In this document: piece by piece, positions 6,924 through 15,327 of the stretch
Layout of the letters: each line of letters begins with the position of its first letter
Position numbering within the stretch: the stretch's first letter is position 1
Source of the DNA: PALSA-270 sp963770245
Lineage (GTDB): Bacteria > Acidobacteriota > Terriglobia > Terriglobales > Acidobacteriaceae
Direction of reading: 5' to 3'
Length of the DNA: 64,000 nucleotides
NCBI GenBank assembly: GCA_963770245.1
Contig: CAVYOX010000011.1
Location: 372,001-436,000 of the forward strand
The notes under the pieces: generated by a model
Told to the model about the DNA's origin: nothing
What the model saw: only the letters and a program-made list of their open reading frames with translations
Database searches by the model: none
Translations under genes and position numbers: made by a program

Positions 6924-8885
6924 CTAGTTACAGGGCCGGCGAGCCGCCGGCTCAAACTGGTTTTGCTGAGCATCCGACTGGGAAGTCACCTTCCCGCCGG
7001 GCGTCTTCCCAAAGCGCTCGGCGCCCGGGCAATAGTAAAGTGCAGTGTGCACGTCGACCCAGACCTGAGTCTGCGGGTTGCCGAGATCAGCCGGAGGAGC
7101 GGGAGCCTCCGCTAGTCCGAGCTCGACCAGCAGTTTGTCGAACAAACTAAGTTCAGGCTGGGGAGCGACTCGCTTCCGGTTGTGGCCCGCTGTGGCTGAG
7201 TTGGCGTTCTGCGCGGGAGGGGTTTCCGATGGTCCCCAGCCGAACAGGGCTGCTAGCAGCAGAACAGCCGCCGCGGCCACATAAATGTTGGCGCGCTGCG
7301 CCTGCCATTGCTCGGCCAGCCAGGAGGGACTTCGAACCTCGACGGCGAGTGATTGATCCGCGTAGGGCGCTTCTGGGGCGGACAACTCGGTGCCAGAAGA
7401 CAAGAAGTGTTCCCCGGCGGCGTAGGCGGGATCGGCACGCCGAGCCATCTCCTGAGTAGTCGGGGTTTCAAATGACGGCAACTCTTGCGCCGGCTGCCGC
7501 AGGGGATCTTGCGCATAGTCCCAGGTTGCCGCCGCCGAGTGCGGGGAACTGCTCGAGGTTGCGACCGCACTCGGAGAGCGATCTTCGGCAACCGTTTCCA
7601 CAGGATCGGAGATTCGATACCGGGGGAGGCCGGTGACGGGGGAGGCGGACACGGCTTCGGGACGAGTTGCGGGTGGAGGGTCGACGCGGTTGACTCCGGC
7701 TTGCTCCTGGGAGAACTGGGCAACGATGTCCTCCAGTTCCGAGGGGAGTACGTTGAGTTCGGAATGGGAATCGTCGCCGGTCGCGATTTCCGGCGAGGAG
7801 ACTCCGCCCGCCTCCTTCTCGGCGGCGCGTTGCATTTCCCAAAGAGAAGACCATGTGCTCGCGCTGTGACGGGCGGTGCCACAGTGTTCGCAGGACATTT
7901 CTTCTGGCGCTAAATGGTGTCCACAGGCCTGGCATTCGCTCCCGCTCAAAGGCACGGATTCTGATTGCGTGGGTGGCGACGGAGTGAGCGGAGATGCATC
8001 GGTCGAGGATGAACCGCTCGAAGATGCGCCAAACGAAGACAGTCCAGACGAAGACAGTCCGGACGAAGACGGTCCAGACGACGGAGCGTCCGGAAACGAT
8101 GCCTCCGGAAACGCAGCGTCCGGAAACGGTGCGGACGGAGGGGTTGGCTCCGGTTCAAAGGTCGGGGGCGCCGCGACCATGGTCGGTCCCTCCGCGGGCG
8201 GGACCGTGATTTCTTCCGTGGACGGTGCCGGGAACCCAGGCGCGAACTCACTCGCTACCGGCCGCACCGCGCTCGCCGCGGGTTTGTCCGTCATCAGCTC
8301 GGCCAGCAGAGCTGCCATGAGTTGGCAAGTGCGGACCTCATGTTCCCCGAAAGAATCCGTCCGCGCGAAATGCAGTTCCAACACTCCCACCACCTTGCCC
8401 TCGCAGCTCAGGGGGGCAGCGATCAAGGCCTTGACGCTCAGCAGGTGGCACAGTTCGCTTGAAAGTCGCGGATCAGTTTCCGCCTTGGGGCATTTCAAGA
8501 TCATGCCGGTGCGCAAGCATTCCGCAGCGAGACTAGAATCCGCTGGCTCGCGCGAGCCCGCCTCGCCGGCGGCGCTCCCGGAGGCGGCATAATACTCGAG
8601 CTGATCCCGCTCCAAGATTGCGACCGCCGCGCCGCTTGCATCGGTGATTTCTCGAATGCTGCGCACAATCAGGCTCGCCGCCGCCTGCAAATCCAAGCGT
8701 CGGCTCCTGATCTGTTCCTGGATCTCGAGAATTGCGGTGAGGGTCTTGCCGTAGCCGGAATCTGGCTTTCCCGACTGCAAGCGGTCGTTGTGCTGCTGCA
8801 GCACAAAGGCGGCAGACAGCAGACGCTGGAACGCCCCTTCATCCATAACCGGCTTTTCGCCGGTGATTGTGGCTGGTTTCTTCAA
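6924..8885 (-). CDS. GAF-domain protein with zinc ribbon and C-terminal TM helix
   Basis: 653 aa. Residues about 50-195 form a GAF domain: IREITDASGAAVAILERDQL and GKVVGVLELHF. A long low-complexity Pro/Ser/Ala linker follows, including a Ser-Ser-Gly-Leu-like repeat at about 275-300. Next come a four-cysteine zinc ribbon, CQACGHHLAPEEMSCEHCG (about 320-338), and a membrane helix near residues 535-555 (YVAAAAVLLLAALFGWG). The short C-terminal segment contains an SH3-like/excalibur-like stretch VWVDVHTALYYCPGAERFG. The GAF domain suggests sensing of a small ligand, which I cannot name. It is upstream of the zinc-ribbon/Sel1 gene on the same strand, and both are flanked by the two HTH pairs. Confidence 0.75.
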   Translation of the reverse strand: MKKPATITGEKPVMDEGAFQRLLSAAFVLQQHNDRLQSGKPDSGYGKTLTAILEIQEQIRSRRLDLQAAASLIVRSIREITDASGAAVAILERDQLEYYAASGSAAGEAGSREPADSSLAAECLRTGMILKCPKAETDPRLSSELCHLLSVKALIAAPLSCEGKVVGVLELHFARTDSFGEHEVRTCQLMAALLAELMTDKPAASAVRPVASEFAPGFPAPSTEEITVPPAEGPTMVAAPPTFEPEPTPPSAPFPDAAFPEASFPDAPSSGPSSSGLSSSGLSSFGASSSGSSSTDASPLTPSPPTQSESVPLSGSECQACGHHLAPEEMSCEHCGTARHSASTWSSLWEMQRAAEKEAGGVSSPEIATGDDSHSELNVLPSELEDIVAQFSQEQAGVNRVDPPPATRPEAVSASPVTGLPRYRISDPVETVAEDRSPSAVATSSSSPHSAAATWDYAQDPLRQPAQELPSFETPTTQEMARRADPAYAAGEHFLSSGTELSAPEAPYADQSLAVEVRSPSWLAEQWQAQRANIYVAAAAVLLLAALFGWGPSETPPAQNANSATAGHNRKRVAPQPELSLFDKLLVELGLAEAPAPPADLGNPQTQVWVDVHTALYYCPGAERFGKTPGGKVTSQSDAQQNQFEPAARRPCN

Positions 8886-9412
8886 TGACGCTGCTTACCC
8901 TTTTTCTGTTTTTGCGGGGGCGGACACACGATATCCAACCATTGTAAAGCAATTCATCCTCCAAATTACCACCACAATTCTTGCAAGCCCTTGATTCCAG
9001 CCGCTTTGAGTTCAAATGGCTCTCCTCCCTCGAGAAGCCGTACAAGTGCTTGTCGCAGCGGGAATTATGCGAGATCGAGGATGCCCGGGCAGGCTGAGCG
9101 CGCCGCGGCGACAGGTAGGCCGGGGCGGGCGAGAAACCGAAGGTTCGGGAAAACAGTTGCAATTAAAGTGCAGGAGCGCGGGAGCTTGCGCTGGCCCGAA
9201 AACCCTGCTTGGCGGCCCATTCCGGGACGGCTTGTCCCACAAAGGCTCGGACCGGGGACGAAGCCTCCCAGGTCGTTCCCTGCAAGCCGCAGCATTCAAA
9301 GGTCTTTGTCCTTTTGTGCAAATCGCGAAGATTGGCGGAAAAGTTGCATTTATCTTGTGCGATCACGATTCGCCAGCGCGCTAAGCGGGCGGAGCATGAG
9401 AAGACAAAAACC
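8886..9412. other. Intergenic region between GAF gene and HTH pair 2
   Basis: About 527 bp separating divergent genes, with no supportable ORF. An imperfect inverted repeat at 9297-9316 (CAAAGG / CCTTTTG around TCTTTGT) shares the string AAGGTCTTT with the palindrome at 4540-4559. I see no confident promoter boxes. Confidence 0.4.
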
Positions 9413-9655
9413 ATGATGAACCTCAATGAAATCAAGATCACGCCCCGCGACGATCAAGTTCTGCGGCTCCTGGTGCAGGGGTGCAGCAACAAGGAAATCG
9501 CGCTCCATTTGAACATCAGCCCGCGCACCGTGAAACAACACTTGCGAACCCTGTTCTTGCGGGCCGGCATCCGGGATGGCCGCAAGCGAGTGAAACTGGC
9601 AACCGCAATGTTTCAGAAAGAGGAGATGAAATCATGCAGCCAAGAGATCGCTTAA
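9413..9655 (+). CDS. Stand-alone LuxR/GerE-type HTH protein, first gene of pair 2
   Basis: 80-aa bare GerE-type HTH: TPRDDQVLRLLVQGCSNKEI, ISPRTVKQHLRTLFLRAGI and RKRVKLATAMFQK. It is clearly a paralog of the first gene of pair 1 (shared LLxQGC, RTVKxH, RVKLAT). Two adjacent ATGs (9413, 9416) can serve as start. Longer upstream frames lack support. Its 3' end overlaps the second gene by 22 nt, indicating coupled translation. It probably binds DNA as a dimer, perhaps as a heterodimer with its partner (inference). Confidence 0.8.
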   Translation: MMNLNEIKITPRDDQVLRLLVQGCSNKEIALHLNISPRTVKQHLRTLFLRAGIRDGRKRVKLATAMFQKEEMKSCSQEIA

Positions 9656-9903
9656 CCAGCAAAGAGATCCAGGTCGCGATCCTGGTCTGGGAAGGCCTGA
9701 CCAACCGCGACATCGCCGATCGCTTGGGGACCAGCGAGCAAGTGGTGAAGAATTACTTGCGCAACACTTTTGACAAACTGGGAGTGTGGAGTCGTCTGGA
9801 ACTAGCCCTCTACGTGTCCGGACACGGGGGAGCGCGATGGAAAGAACCGCTCGAAACACAGAAAGATGCGCTCTTGTCCTCCGCCACCTCGCCGGCCGCG
9901 TGA
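9634..9903 (+). CDS. Stand-alone LuxR/GerE-type HTH protein, second gene of pair 2
   Basis: 89-aa GerE-type HTH: TSKEIQVAILVWEGLTNRDI, GTSEQVVKNYLRNTFDKLGV, WSRLELALYVS. It starts within the last codons of the preceding gene, behind AGGAGATGA. It is closest in the window to the second gene of pair 1 (5202-5435). The C-terminal about 25 residues are polar and not conserved between the pairs. The stop lies 22 bp before the end of the convergent PilZ gene. Confidence 0.8.
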   Translation: MQPRDRLTSKEIQVAILVWEGLTNRDIADRLGTSEQVVKNYLRNTFDKLGVWSRLELALYVSGHGGARWKEPLETQKDALLSSATSPAA

Positions 9904-9925
9904 AAACTCGGGGCGGGTATCGCCG

Positions 9926-10579
9926 CTAGCCCCGGATCTGGGTGATGCTCTTGAGGAAGAGGCGAATCTGTTCGGCGGCTGGCGGCGGGACCGCGCTGAA
10001 TTGGACGCCGATTCCGAAGCCGGGGCGGCAGTTCATCACTTTCCCGTTCAGCAACAACTTGTTTTCGCTGAGCCACAGCCCGATCTTGAGCTTGGTGCCA
10101 ACCGCCAGGGGGATGGACATTTCGACAAAACAACCGCCCACGCTAAGGTCAACCGCCTTGCCCCAGATGGGAGCGGCCTGACCTTCGGGATGAAGCTGCA
10201 CCGAGTTCACGCACTTCATGCGGGGATCCTGCCGGCGGTCGCTCGCCGCGGTTGCTTTGTAGAGATCGAACCCCGCGCTGGGAAGAGCAAGATCCCAAAT
10301 GTATTTTTCGGGAGAGGTGTTGATCACACCGATCTGGCCAGCTTGCGGCGTCCCGGGCGATCCCGCCCATACCACGGCGAAACGCCCCTTGTTCTGGCCG
10401 TAGGTTACGCCGATGACCTCGCCCGGCTTGATCCGGGCCGCAACGCCATTCAGCTTGGCGCCGCTGTGGCTGATGTCCAAGGTGAATACATTCTCCGAGA
10501 AGACTCGTCCGTCGACATCAGTGCCGAAGATTCGGACCGCGAGTTTGGTCTCAGATCGGGGTTCACGGCGTTGACCCAT
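9926..10579 (-). CDS. Protein with two PilZ domains
   Basis: 217 aa. The first PilZ-like domain (about 1-105) has RREPRSETKLAVRIFG and DISHSGAKLNGV. The second (about 110-215) has DRRQDPRMKCVNSVQLH and DLSVGGCFVEM. The RxxxR and D/NxSxxG signatures are those that bind cyclic-di-GMP in PilZ proteins. In the first copy the spacing RREPR...DISHSG is canonical. In the second, RRxxPR is RRQDPR. No enzymatic domain or TM segment is seen, so it is likely a soluble c-di-GMP effector. A GGDEF protein lies 3.2 kb away at 13753. A second PilZ gene is at 24322. Confidence 0.8.
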   Translation of the reverse strand: MGQRREPRSETKLAVRIFGTDVDGRVFSENVFTLDISHSGAKLNGVAARIKPGEVIGVTYGQNKGRFAVVWAGSPGTPQAGQIGVINTSPEKYIWDLALPSAGFDLYKATAASDRRQDPRMKCVNSVQLHPEGQAAPIWGKAVDLSVGGCFVEMSIPLAVGTKLKIGLWLSENKLLLNGKVMNCRPGFGIGVQFSAVPPPAAEQIRLFLKSITQIRG

Positions 10580-10876
10580 GTTTTCTCAAGGACGCCGGAT
10601 CAGTTTCCGGACAACCTGATGTTAAACGCAGCCCGCCAGCGTGCCAAGTCTCCCTCGAACCCGTCACCCATTTCGCCAACCTGCGGTTCCTAGAGCCGGC
10701 AAAACAGCGCAAAAGATTGCGTCGGCCGTGCTCTTAGGCGACGGGTACCATCGCAAGTCATTGTCCGGCAATGATTTATCCTAACCCCTCCGGCACTTCA
10801 ATTGCAATTCTTGTTTGCGGATAGGTGAGTGGCGACTCGTGTGTCTCAGCTACATCGACACGAACCAGGGGGGCGG

Positions 10877-11284
10877 ATGGCGCCGAAAGAGACATTCTGG
10901 ATGGCATGTGACTCAACCGAGCGGCAGCGGGCCGAGTATGGTCCGTTCCGGACTCGCGCCGAAGCGGAGGTCGAAGCTCGAAGGCTCGGGTTCAACTTCT
11001 TGGTGCGTTACGAACATGTGCTCGGGGAGCAGGAAAAAGTCCAAGAGGTGCGCACCATTTTCATCGAATTGCCGTCAGCCTCGGCGGAACCTGCGGAGGC
11101 AGCGCGAAAGTTCTATACCCGCTGTGCGGCCTGCGGCGAAGCCGCAACCCACCAGGAAGCTTGGCAGGCGGAAGTATGGGCCGACATTCACGAATTTGAA
11201 CACACCCGCCATCGGGTCCGTCTGTTTGAGCAGACGCGCGCCGAGGGCCTGAAGGAGATTGGGAACTGGCGAGAAGCCGGCTGA
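10877..11284 (+). CDS. Hypothetical protein with Cys pair
   Basis: 135 aa, no family recognised. The start at 10877 has a G-rich Shine-Dalgarno (AGGGGGGCGG) directly upstream; an upstream in-frame ATG at 10829 is a weaker alternative. Residues about 1-60 contain YGPFRTRAEAEVEARRLGF, which looks like a small alpha/beta fold. A CAAC pair near residue 85 may bind metal. There is no signal peptide. It converges on the AsmA gene. Confidence 0.55.
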   Translation: MAPKETFWMACDSTERQRAEYGPFRTRAEAEVEARRLGFNFLVRYEHVLGEQEKVQEVRTIFIELPSASAEPAEAARKFYTRCAACGEAATHQEAWQAEVWADIHEFEHTRHRVRLFEQTRAEGLKEIGNWREAG

Positions 11285-11320
11285 TCCTCGAGCCTCGCGC
11301 CAGCTCGCGTGGTTAACTTC

Positions 11321-12955
11321 TTACTTCTTTTTCTTTCCGAACAAACCGCCGAGGACATTGGCGGGTGTGTCTTTTGAGCCGTTCTTCCCGCCGATCACCT
11401 GACCCAAAACGCCTTGCGCGATCCCGCCTGCCTCGCCCTTCATGTCCGGGACGAAGTGCGGATTCGAGGTGGTTCCTTCGATCGAGAACGGAATGCCGCC
11501 TTTGCTGTTGCCCATTGCCGCAACTTTCGTGAGTTCGCCCATCATGCCGCCTTTGAGGTCTGCCAGCATTTTGAAATTCAACGCACCCCCCGGACTCACC
11601 GTCCCCGCTCCGGTGATGACGCCGACCGCTGGAACGGTGAGGTTAATGCTGTCCGCTTTGGTTCCTTCCGGGGCTACGCGCGCGGTGAGGCTGACATTCT
11701 GGATGGAGGTATCGGGAGTGGAGGCTGCCTTGCCAGCAAACGCCGACAAAGCTCCCAGTTTCGATCCCAGGTCAAACCCCGCCAGCTGGGTGTTGGCTAG
11801 GTGCAGCGGCCCCGTGATCACCAGCTTGTCGAGCGGCCCCACGATGTCGAGGTTTACCGATACCGTGCCGCCCTTCAGATGCGATCCCGAGGGAAGCACG
11901 ATTCCGAGCGCTGGCAGCATAGCCTCCAGTTCATCCACGGGCATGTCTGGGGCAGCGAGCTTCATGTTCAAGACCTGGGTGTCGCCTTGGGTCTGGAAGG
12001 TGCCCGTCAGATGCGCCACGGCCTTTCCGATCGCAACGTCTCCTTGGGTCAGCGCGCCGGACTGCTTCCCGAGATCCAGTTCCACGGTATGGGTGATGAC
12101 AACGGTCTTATTGGCCGGCACGCCCTTTGGCGAAAGCTTCAGCTTGGTGCCGGTGAAAGTGCCAACCGCCTTCGCTAGAGTGCCATTCGAGTCGAGGGTG
12201 CCGTCGAAACTCGCCAGTCCTCCGAAGCCGCTGGCAGGATCGAGGAATCCCGAATTGGCGATGTCCAGACCGTTCACCTTGACCGTGGCTTCAAATGGTG
12301 TCTTGGCCGCATCGTCAGCACTGATGGGGCCGACTTTTCCCGAAATGTTCGCGTCACCGCCCCCCAGCAGCCGCACTGACAATTGGAACGGGAACTGCGT
12401 GCTAAAGGAAAAATCTGTCATCGCAATATCCAGCTTGTCGTAGACCTGCGGTTTGGCGGAAGAATTCGCGTGGCCGACAATCAACTTGCCATCGCTCACC
12501 TTCAGCTTGCTCACCGAGAAATTCGTCGGCGATGTGCCGGCGGACTTCGGCTGGTTCGCGGCCGCAGCGCCGCCGATGCTAGAAAAGTTCCATTTTCCGC
12601 CGGCGCTTTTGAGCAGTGTGATCTCCGGCTGCGCCAGAGTAATCTCGGTTACATTGAGCTGCTTCGAGAGGATGAGGGGCAGCAGTTCTACCCCCACCTT
12701 CAGCGAATTCGCCGTGATGAACGGGGACTTGCTGAAGGCAGGATCGTCGGCGATGACAATGTTGTCGGCCTTGACGCTGCCCGAAAGGAGCGACAGGCTG
12801 AGATTCCCCACGGTCACCTGCCGGCCCAAGGCACCGCTCAACTGAGCCTCGATCTGCGGGCGGAAACGATTCACGTCGATCAGGAAGGGAATGGCGATCA
12901 AGATCACGAGCAAAACCGCCAAGGCAATGGCAGCGATTTTCAGGATAGGTTTCAT
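11321..12955 (-). CDS. AsmA family protein
   Basis: 544 aa. An N-terminal membrane anchor, AAIALAVLLVILIAIPFLID, is followed by the AsmA signature: RFRPQIEAQLSGALGRQVTV and LSLLSGSVKADNIVIADDPA. A long beta-rich periplasmic repeat region then runs to a lysine-rich C-terminus. AsmA-like proteins are inner-membrane anchored and implicated in outer-membrane assembly and phospholipid transport between membranes. The length fits the shorter AsmA group. It is monocistronic as far as visible. Confidence 0.85.
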   Translation of the reverse strand: MKPILKIAAIALAVLLVILIAIPFLIDVNRFRPQIEAQLSGALGRQVTVGNLSLSLLSGSVKADNIVIADDPAFSKSPFITANSLKVGVELLPLILSKQLNVTEITLAQPEITLLKSAGGKWNFSSIGGAAAANQPKSAGTSPTNFSVSKLKVSDGKLIVGHANSSAKPQVYDKLDIAMTDFSFSTQFPFQLSVRLLGGGDANISGKVGPISADDAAKTPFEATVKVNGLDIANSGFLDPASGFGGLASFDGTLDSNGTLAKAVGTFTGTKLKLSPKGVPANKTVVITHTVELDLGKQSGALTQGDVAIGKAVAHLTGTFQTQGDTQVLNMKLAAPDMPVDELEAMLPALGIVLPSGSHLKGGTVSVNLDIVGPLDKLVITGPLHLANTQLAGFDLGSKLGALSAFAGKAASTPDTSIQNVSLTARVAPEGTKADSINLTVPAVGVITGAGTVSPGGALNFKMLADLKGGMMGELTKVAAMGNSKGGIPFSIEGTTSNPHFVPDMKGEAGGIAQGVLGQVIGGKNGSKDTPANVLGGLFGKKKK

Positions 12956-13153
12956 GGTGCAAGTTCCTGCTTTCTGGCATGAAAGTTAGGGGCAGAACTG
13001 CCGGGAAGATGTAGCTTAAACCCTCTTGCGATTTCCAATGATCTTTTTCTTGCGGAATGAGAGGAGGGCGGGCGCTACCCGGGCGACTGGGCTGGCGGAC
13101 ATCGCCATTTGCCCACATGCCAGTTTTGAGGTAACTTTTCCTAGCCAACCCTT

Positions 13154-13603
13154 ATGCTCCTGCTCATCTCTCTGCTCATGGCGTTTCTCCCGCTGTTGGG
13201 GATCATCGCCATTGCGGCCTACAGTTCGCTGCTCACCGTGGATGGGTTGTTCACCTCGCTGATCCTGTTGGCGATCTCCGCCACCTTTGGCGGCAATGCT
13301 CTGGCTGAATTGCGCAGGTGGCGTTCGGGCGCTTCGGCTGAGACCGCCCGGCCGACCCCGGGGATGATCGCCTCGGCGGCCGGCCTCATCCAGCGCGGCA
13401 AGGTGGAAAGCGTGCAATTTTTCGAGGCCCACGTAGGCCAGTCGAACAAATCGATCGTCACGCTGTCCGACGGCGGGGAGTCGGCGCGAATGCTGGTGCT
13501 TGAGGGGGACATGCGAAACGCTCTGCCGACCGGCCAGACCGTGGAGATGACCTTGCGTAAGGCCAGCGGATACAATGTGCTGGTCGAGGTCCACTATCCG
13601 TGA
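13154..13603 (+). CDS. Small membrane protein with beta-rich C-terminus
   Basis: 149 aa. Two N-terminal membrane helices are LLLISLLMAFLPLLGIIAI and LFTSLILLAISATFGGN. A soluble domain (about residues 70-149) follows with VESVQFFEAHVG and LVLEGDMRNALPTGQTVEM, resembling a small OB-like or NfeD-like fold. I do not recognise a named family. Weak Shine-Dalgarno. It lies 150 bp before the GGDEF gene on the same strand. Confidence 0.55.
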   Translation: MLLLISLLMAFLPLLGIIAIAAYSSLLTVDGLFTSLILLAISATFGGNALAELRRWRSGASAETARPTPGMIASAAGLIQRGKVESVQFFEAHVGQSNKSIVTLSDGGESARMLVLEGDMRNALPTGQTVEMTLRKASGYNVLVEVHYP

Positions 13604-13752
13604 GCGGTGAGCTCGACCCTCCCGGGTACCTTGTCTCCCCGTTACCTAGGTAATCGCCGGGGGTGAATTCGGCGGCGCTCCCCCCCTCTAAATGCGATAA
13701 AACTTTCCTTGGGTCATGTCCTGGAGCAGTGTCTCTGGGGCCGGAGGAAGGG

Positions 13753-14577
13753 ATGTCGGAAACGAGGGACGAGTGGACCACGCAGCCCTCGATGTTGATG
13801 CGCGCAGAGGAGATTCAGGAGCAGATCCAGCGGATCTCCGGACGCGATCTGCAGCTGTGGTCGATCGTGATCCTGGTCGTGCTGGTGCTGACCGCGGGTC
13901 TGCTGGCGCTGACCCTCCCCAACCTGGTGTGGGCGCAAAAAGTCATCCACGTCGAATCAGGCTATCTGCCGCAACTGTTTTTCGGACTCATCTCGCTCGT
14001 CCTGCTGTTTAATATTTACCTCCTGGGACAAAAGCTCACCCTCAATGCTACCCGCCGAGCGCTGATCAGCGAACTGGTGCTGAACGAGCGGCTGGAGAGC
14101 CTCTCACTGATCGATCCGCTGACCCAGCTGCTGAACCGGCGCGCGGTCAATGTGCTCATTCCGCGAGAAGTGGCCCGCGCCAATCGGCTGGGAGGCAGCC
14201 TTACGTTCATGACGGTGGATATCAATCGTTTCCGCTCCATCAACCAGAACTTTGGAAACGCAGAAGGAGACATCGTTCTGAGCGGGTTCGCCAAGATCCT
14301 GAAGTCGGTTTTTCGCGGTGGCGACCTGGTGTTTCGCCACGGCGGGGACGAGTTCCTAATTCTGATGCCGGACACCACCGAACAACAGTCGGAATATCCC
14401 GTCGAGCGGCTACTGAGAGAAGTGGAACAGTGGAACTTGAGCAGCAAGAAGAGCTATGAAGTGTCGTTCAGCTGGGGCGTGGCAGCCTACATCACGGGCA
14501 CCGACTATGCCGAAGTGCTGCGCGTCGTCGATCGAAAGATGTACCAGAAGAAGCACAATCTGACCCCGGTATTCTAG
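13753..14577 (+). CDS. Membrane-bound GGDEF diguanylate cyclase
   Basis: 274 aa. Two membrane helices (VILVVLVLTAGLLALTL and LFFGLISLVLLFNIYLLG) precede a GGDEF domain at about residues 120-270. DPLTQLLNRR opens the domain, and the active-site motif is intact (RHGGDEFLILMPD). An RGGD sequence exactly five residues before GGDEF is a canonical RxxD inhibitory site, so product inhibition by c-di-GMP is expected. The start at 13753 has the strong Shine-Dalgarno GGAGGAAGGG; the longer frame from 13663 is less likely. PilZ effectors are encoded nearby. The stop shares a CTAG tetranucleotide with the stop of the convergent pgl gene. Confidence 0.88.
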   Translation: MSETRDEWTTQPSMLMRAEEIQEQIQRISGRDLQLWSIVILVVLVLTAGLLALTLPNLVWAQKVIHVESGYLPQLFFGLISLVLLFNIYLLGQKLTLNATRRALISELVLNERLESLSLIDPLTQLLNRRAVNVLIPREVARANRLGGSLTFMTVDINRFRSINQNFGNAEGDIVLSGFAKILKSVFRGGDLVFRHGGDEFLILMPDTTEQQSEYPVERLLREVEQWNLSSKKSYEVSFSWGVAAYITGTDYAEVLRVVDRKMYQKKHNLTPVF

Positions 14578-15323
14578 GAACTCTGCTTGCGCAGTCCGCT
14601 GGCCGCAGCCCGATCGGCGAGCCAGATCAGCCGGCCCTCCTCCGGACGCACCCTTTGCGCGGGCAAATTGCTCTCCGGATGCTCGAGCACGTCCGCTAAG
14701 ATCCGGGCTTTTTCCCCGCCGCTGACCAGAAACATCACGCAGGCGGCTTGATTGAGCACGGGAAACGTGAAGGTGATACGGTCGGTCTGGAATTCCTCCA
14801 CCCAATTGGCCACCACTAGCCGCTTGGTTTCCCCGAGAGCGAGACTGCGGGGAAAAAGCGAGGCGGCGTGGCCGTCCGGCCCCAGGCCGAGCAAGATCAA
14901 ATCGAAGCGCGGGAACTCGCCCGGCGGCAGGGCAAAAAAGCTGCGCAGAGTCTGCTCGTAGGCCAGGGCCGCGGCACCGGCGTCGGTTTCTTCGGAGTGA
15001 ATCCGGAATACATTCTCCGGGCGCACGGGGACTTGGGACAGCATGGCTTCATTCGCCATGCGATAGTTGCTGTCGGGATGGTCCGGCGGTGCGTGGCGTT
15101 CGTCGCTCCAGAAAAAACAGATTTTGTCCCACGGGATCGAGGGTACGGTGCCGCTGGCGAGCAGAGCGTAAAGCCCGCGCGGGGTGGATCCGCCCGACAA
15201 AGCAACCGAGAAACGTCCCCGGTTCCGCGTGGCTTCTCGGGCCAGGGTAGCGAACTCGGCGGCAGCGGCCTGAAACAGATCTTGAGCCGTGCCCACGATG
15301 CGGATTTCAGCTGGCGGCGCCAT
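14574..15323 (-). CDS. pgl: 6-phosphogluconolactonase
   Basis: 249 aa, DevB/SOL type. It shows ALSGGSTPRGLYALLAS, WSDERHAPPDHPDSNYRMA and LILLGLGPDGHAASLFP, the conserved catalytic segments of 6-phosphogluconolactonase. It hydrolyses 6-phosphoglucono-lactone to 6-phosphogluconate in the oxidative pentose phosphate pathway. It is the last gene of the tkt to pgl operon and starts 4 bp after glk. Length is normal for the family. Confidence 0.93.
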   Translation of the reverse strand: MAPPAEIRIVGTAQDLFQAAAAEFATLAREATRNRGRFSVALSGGSTPRGLYALLASGTVPSIPWDKICFFWSDERHAPPDHPDSNYRMANEAMLSQVPVRPENVFRIHSEETDAGAAALAYEQTLRSFFALPPGEFPRFDLILLGLGPDGHAASLFPRSLALGETKRLVVANWVEEFQTDRITFTFPVLNQAACVMFLVSGGEKARILADVLEHPESNLPAQRVRPEEGRLIWLADRAAASGLRKQSS

Positions 15324-15327
15324 CGGT

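Noticed and set aside
7946..8251. Arg-rich frame of 101 aa over the low-complexity part of the GAF gene
   Set aside because: Composition reflects the antiparallel or shifted reading of the Ser/Gly/Pro linker of the GAF protein.
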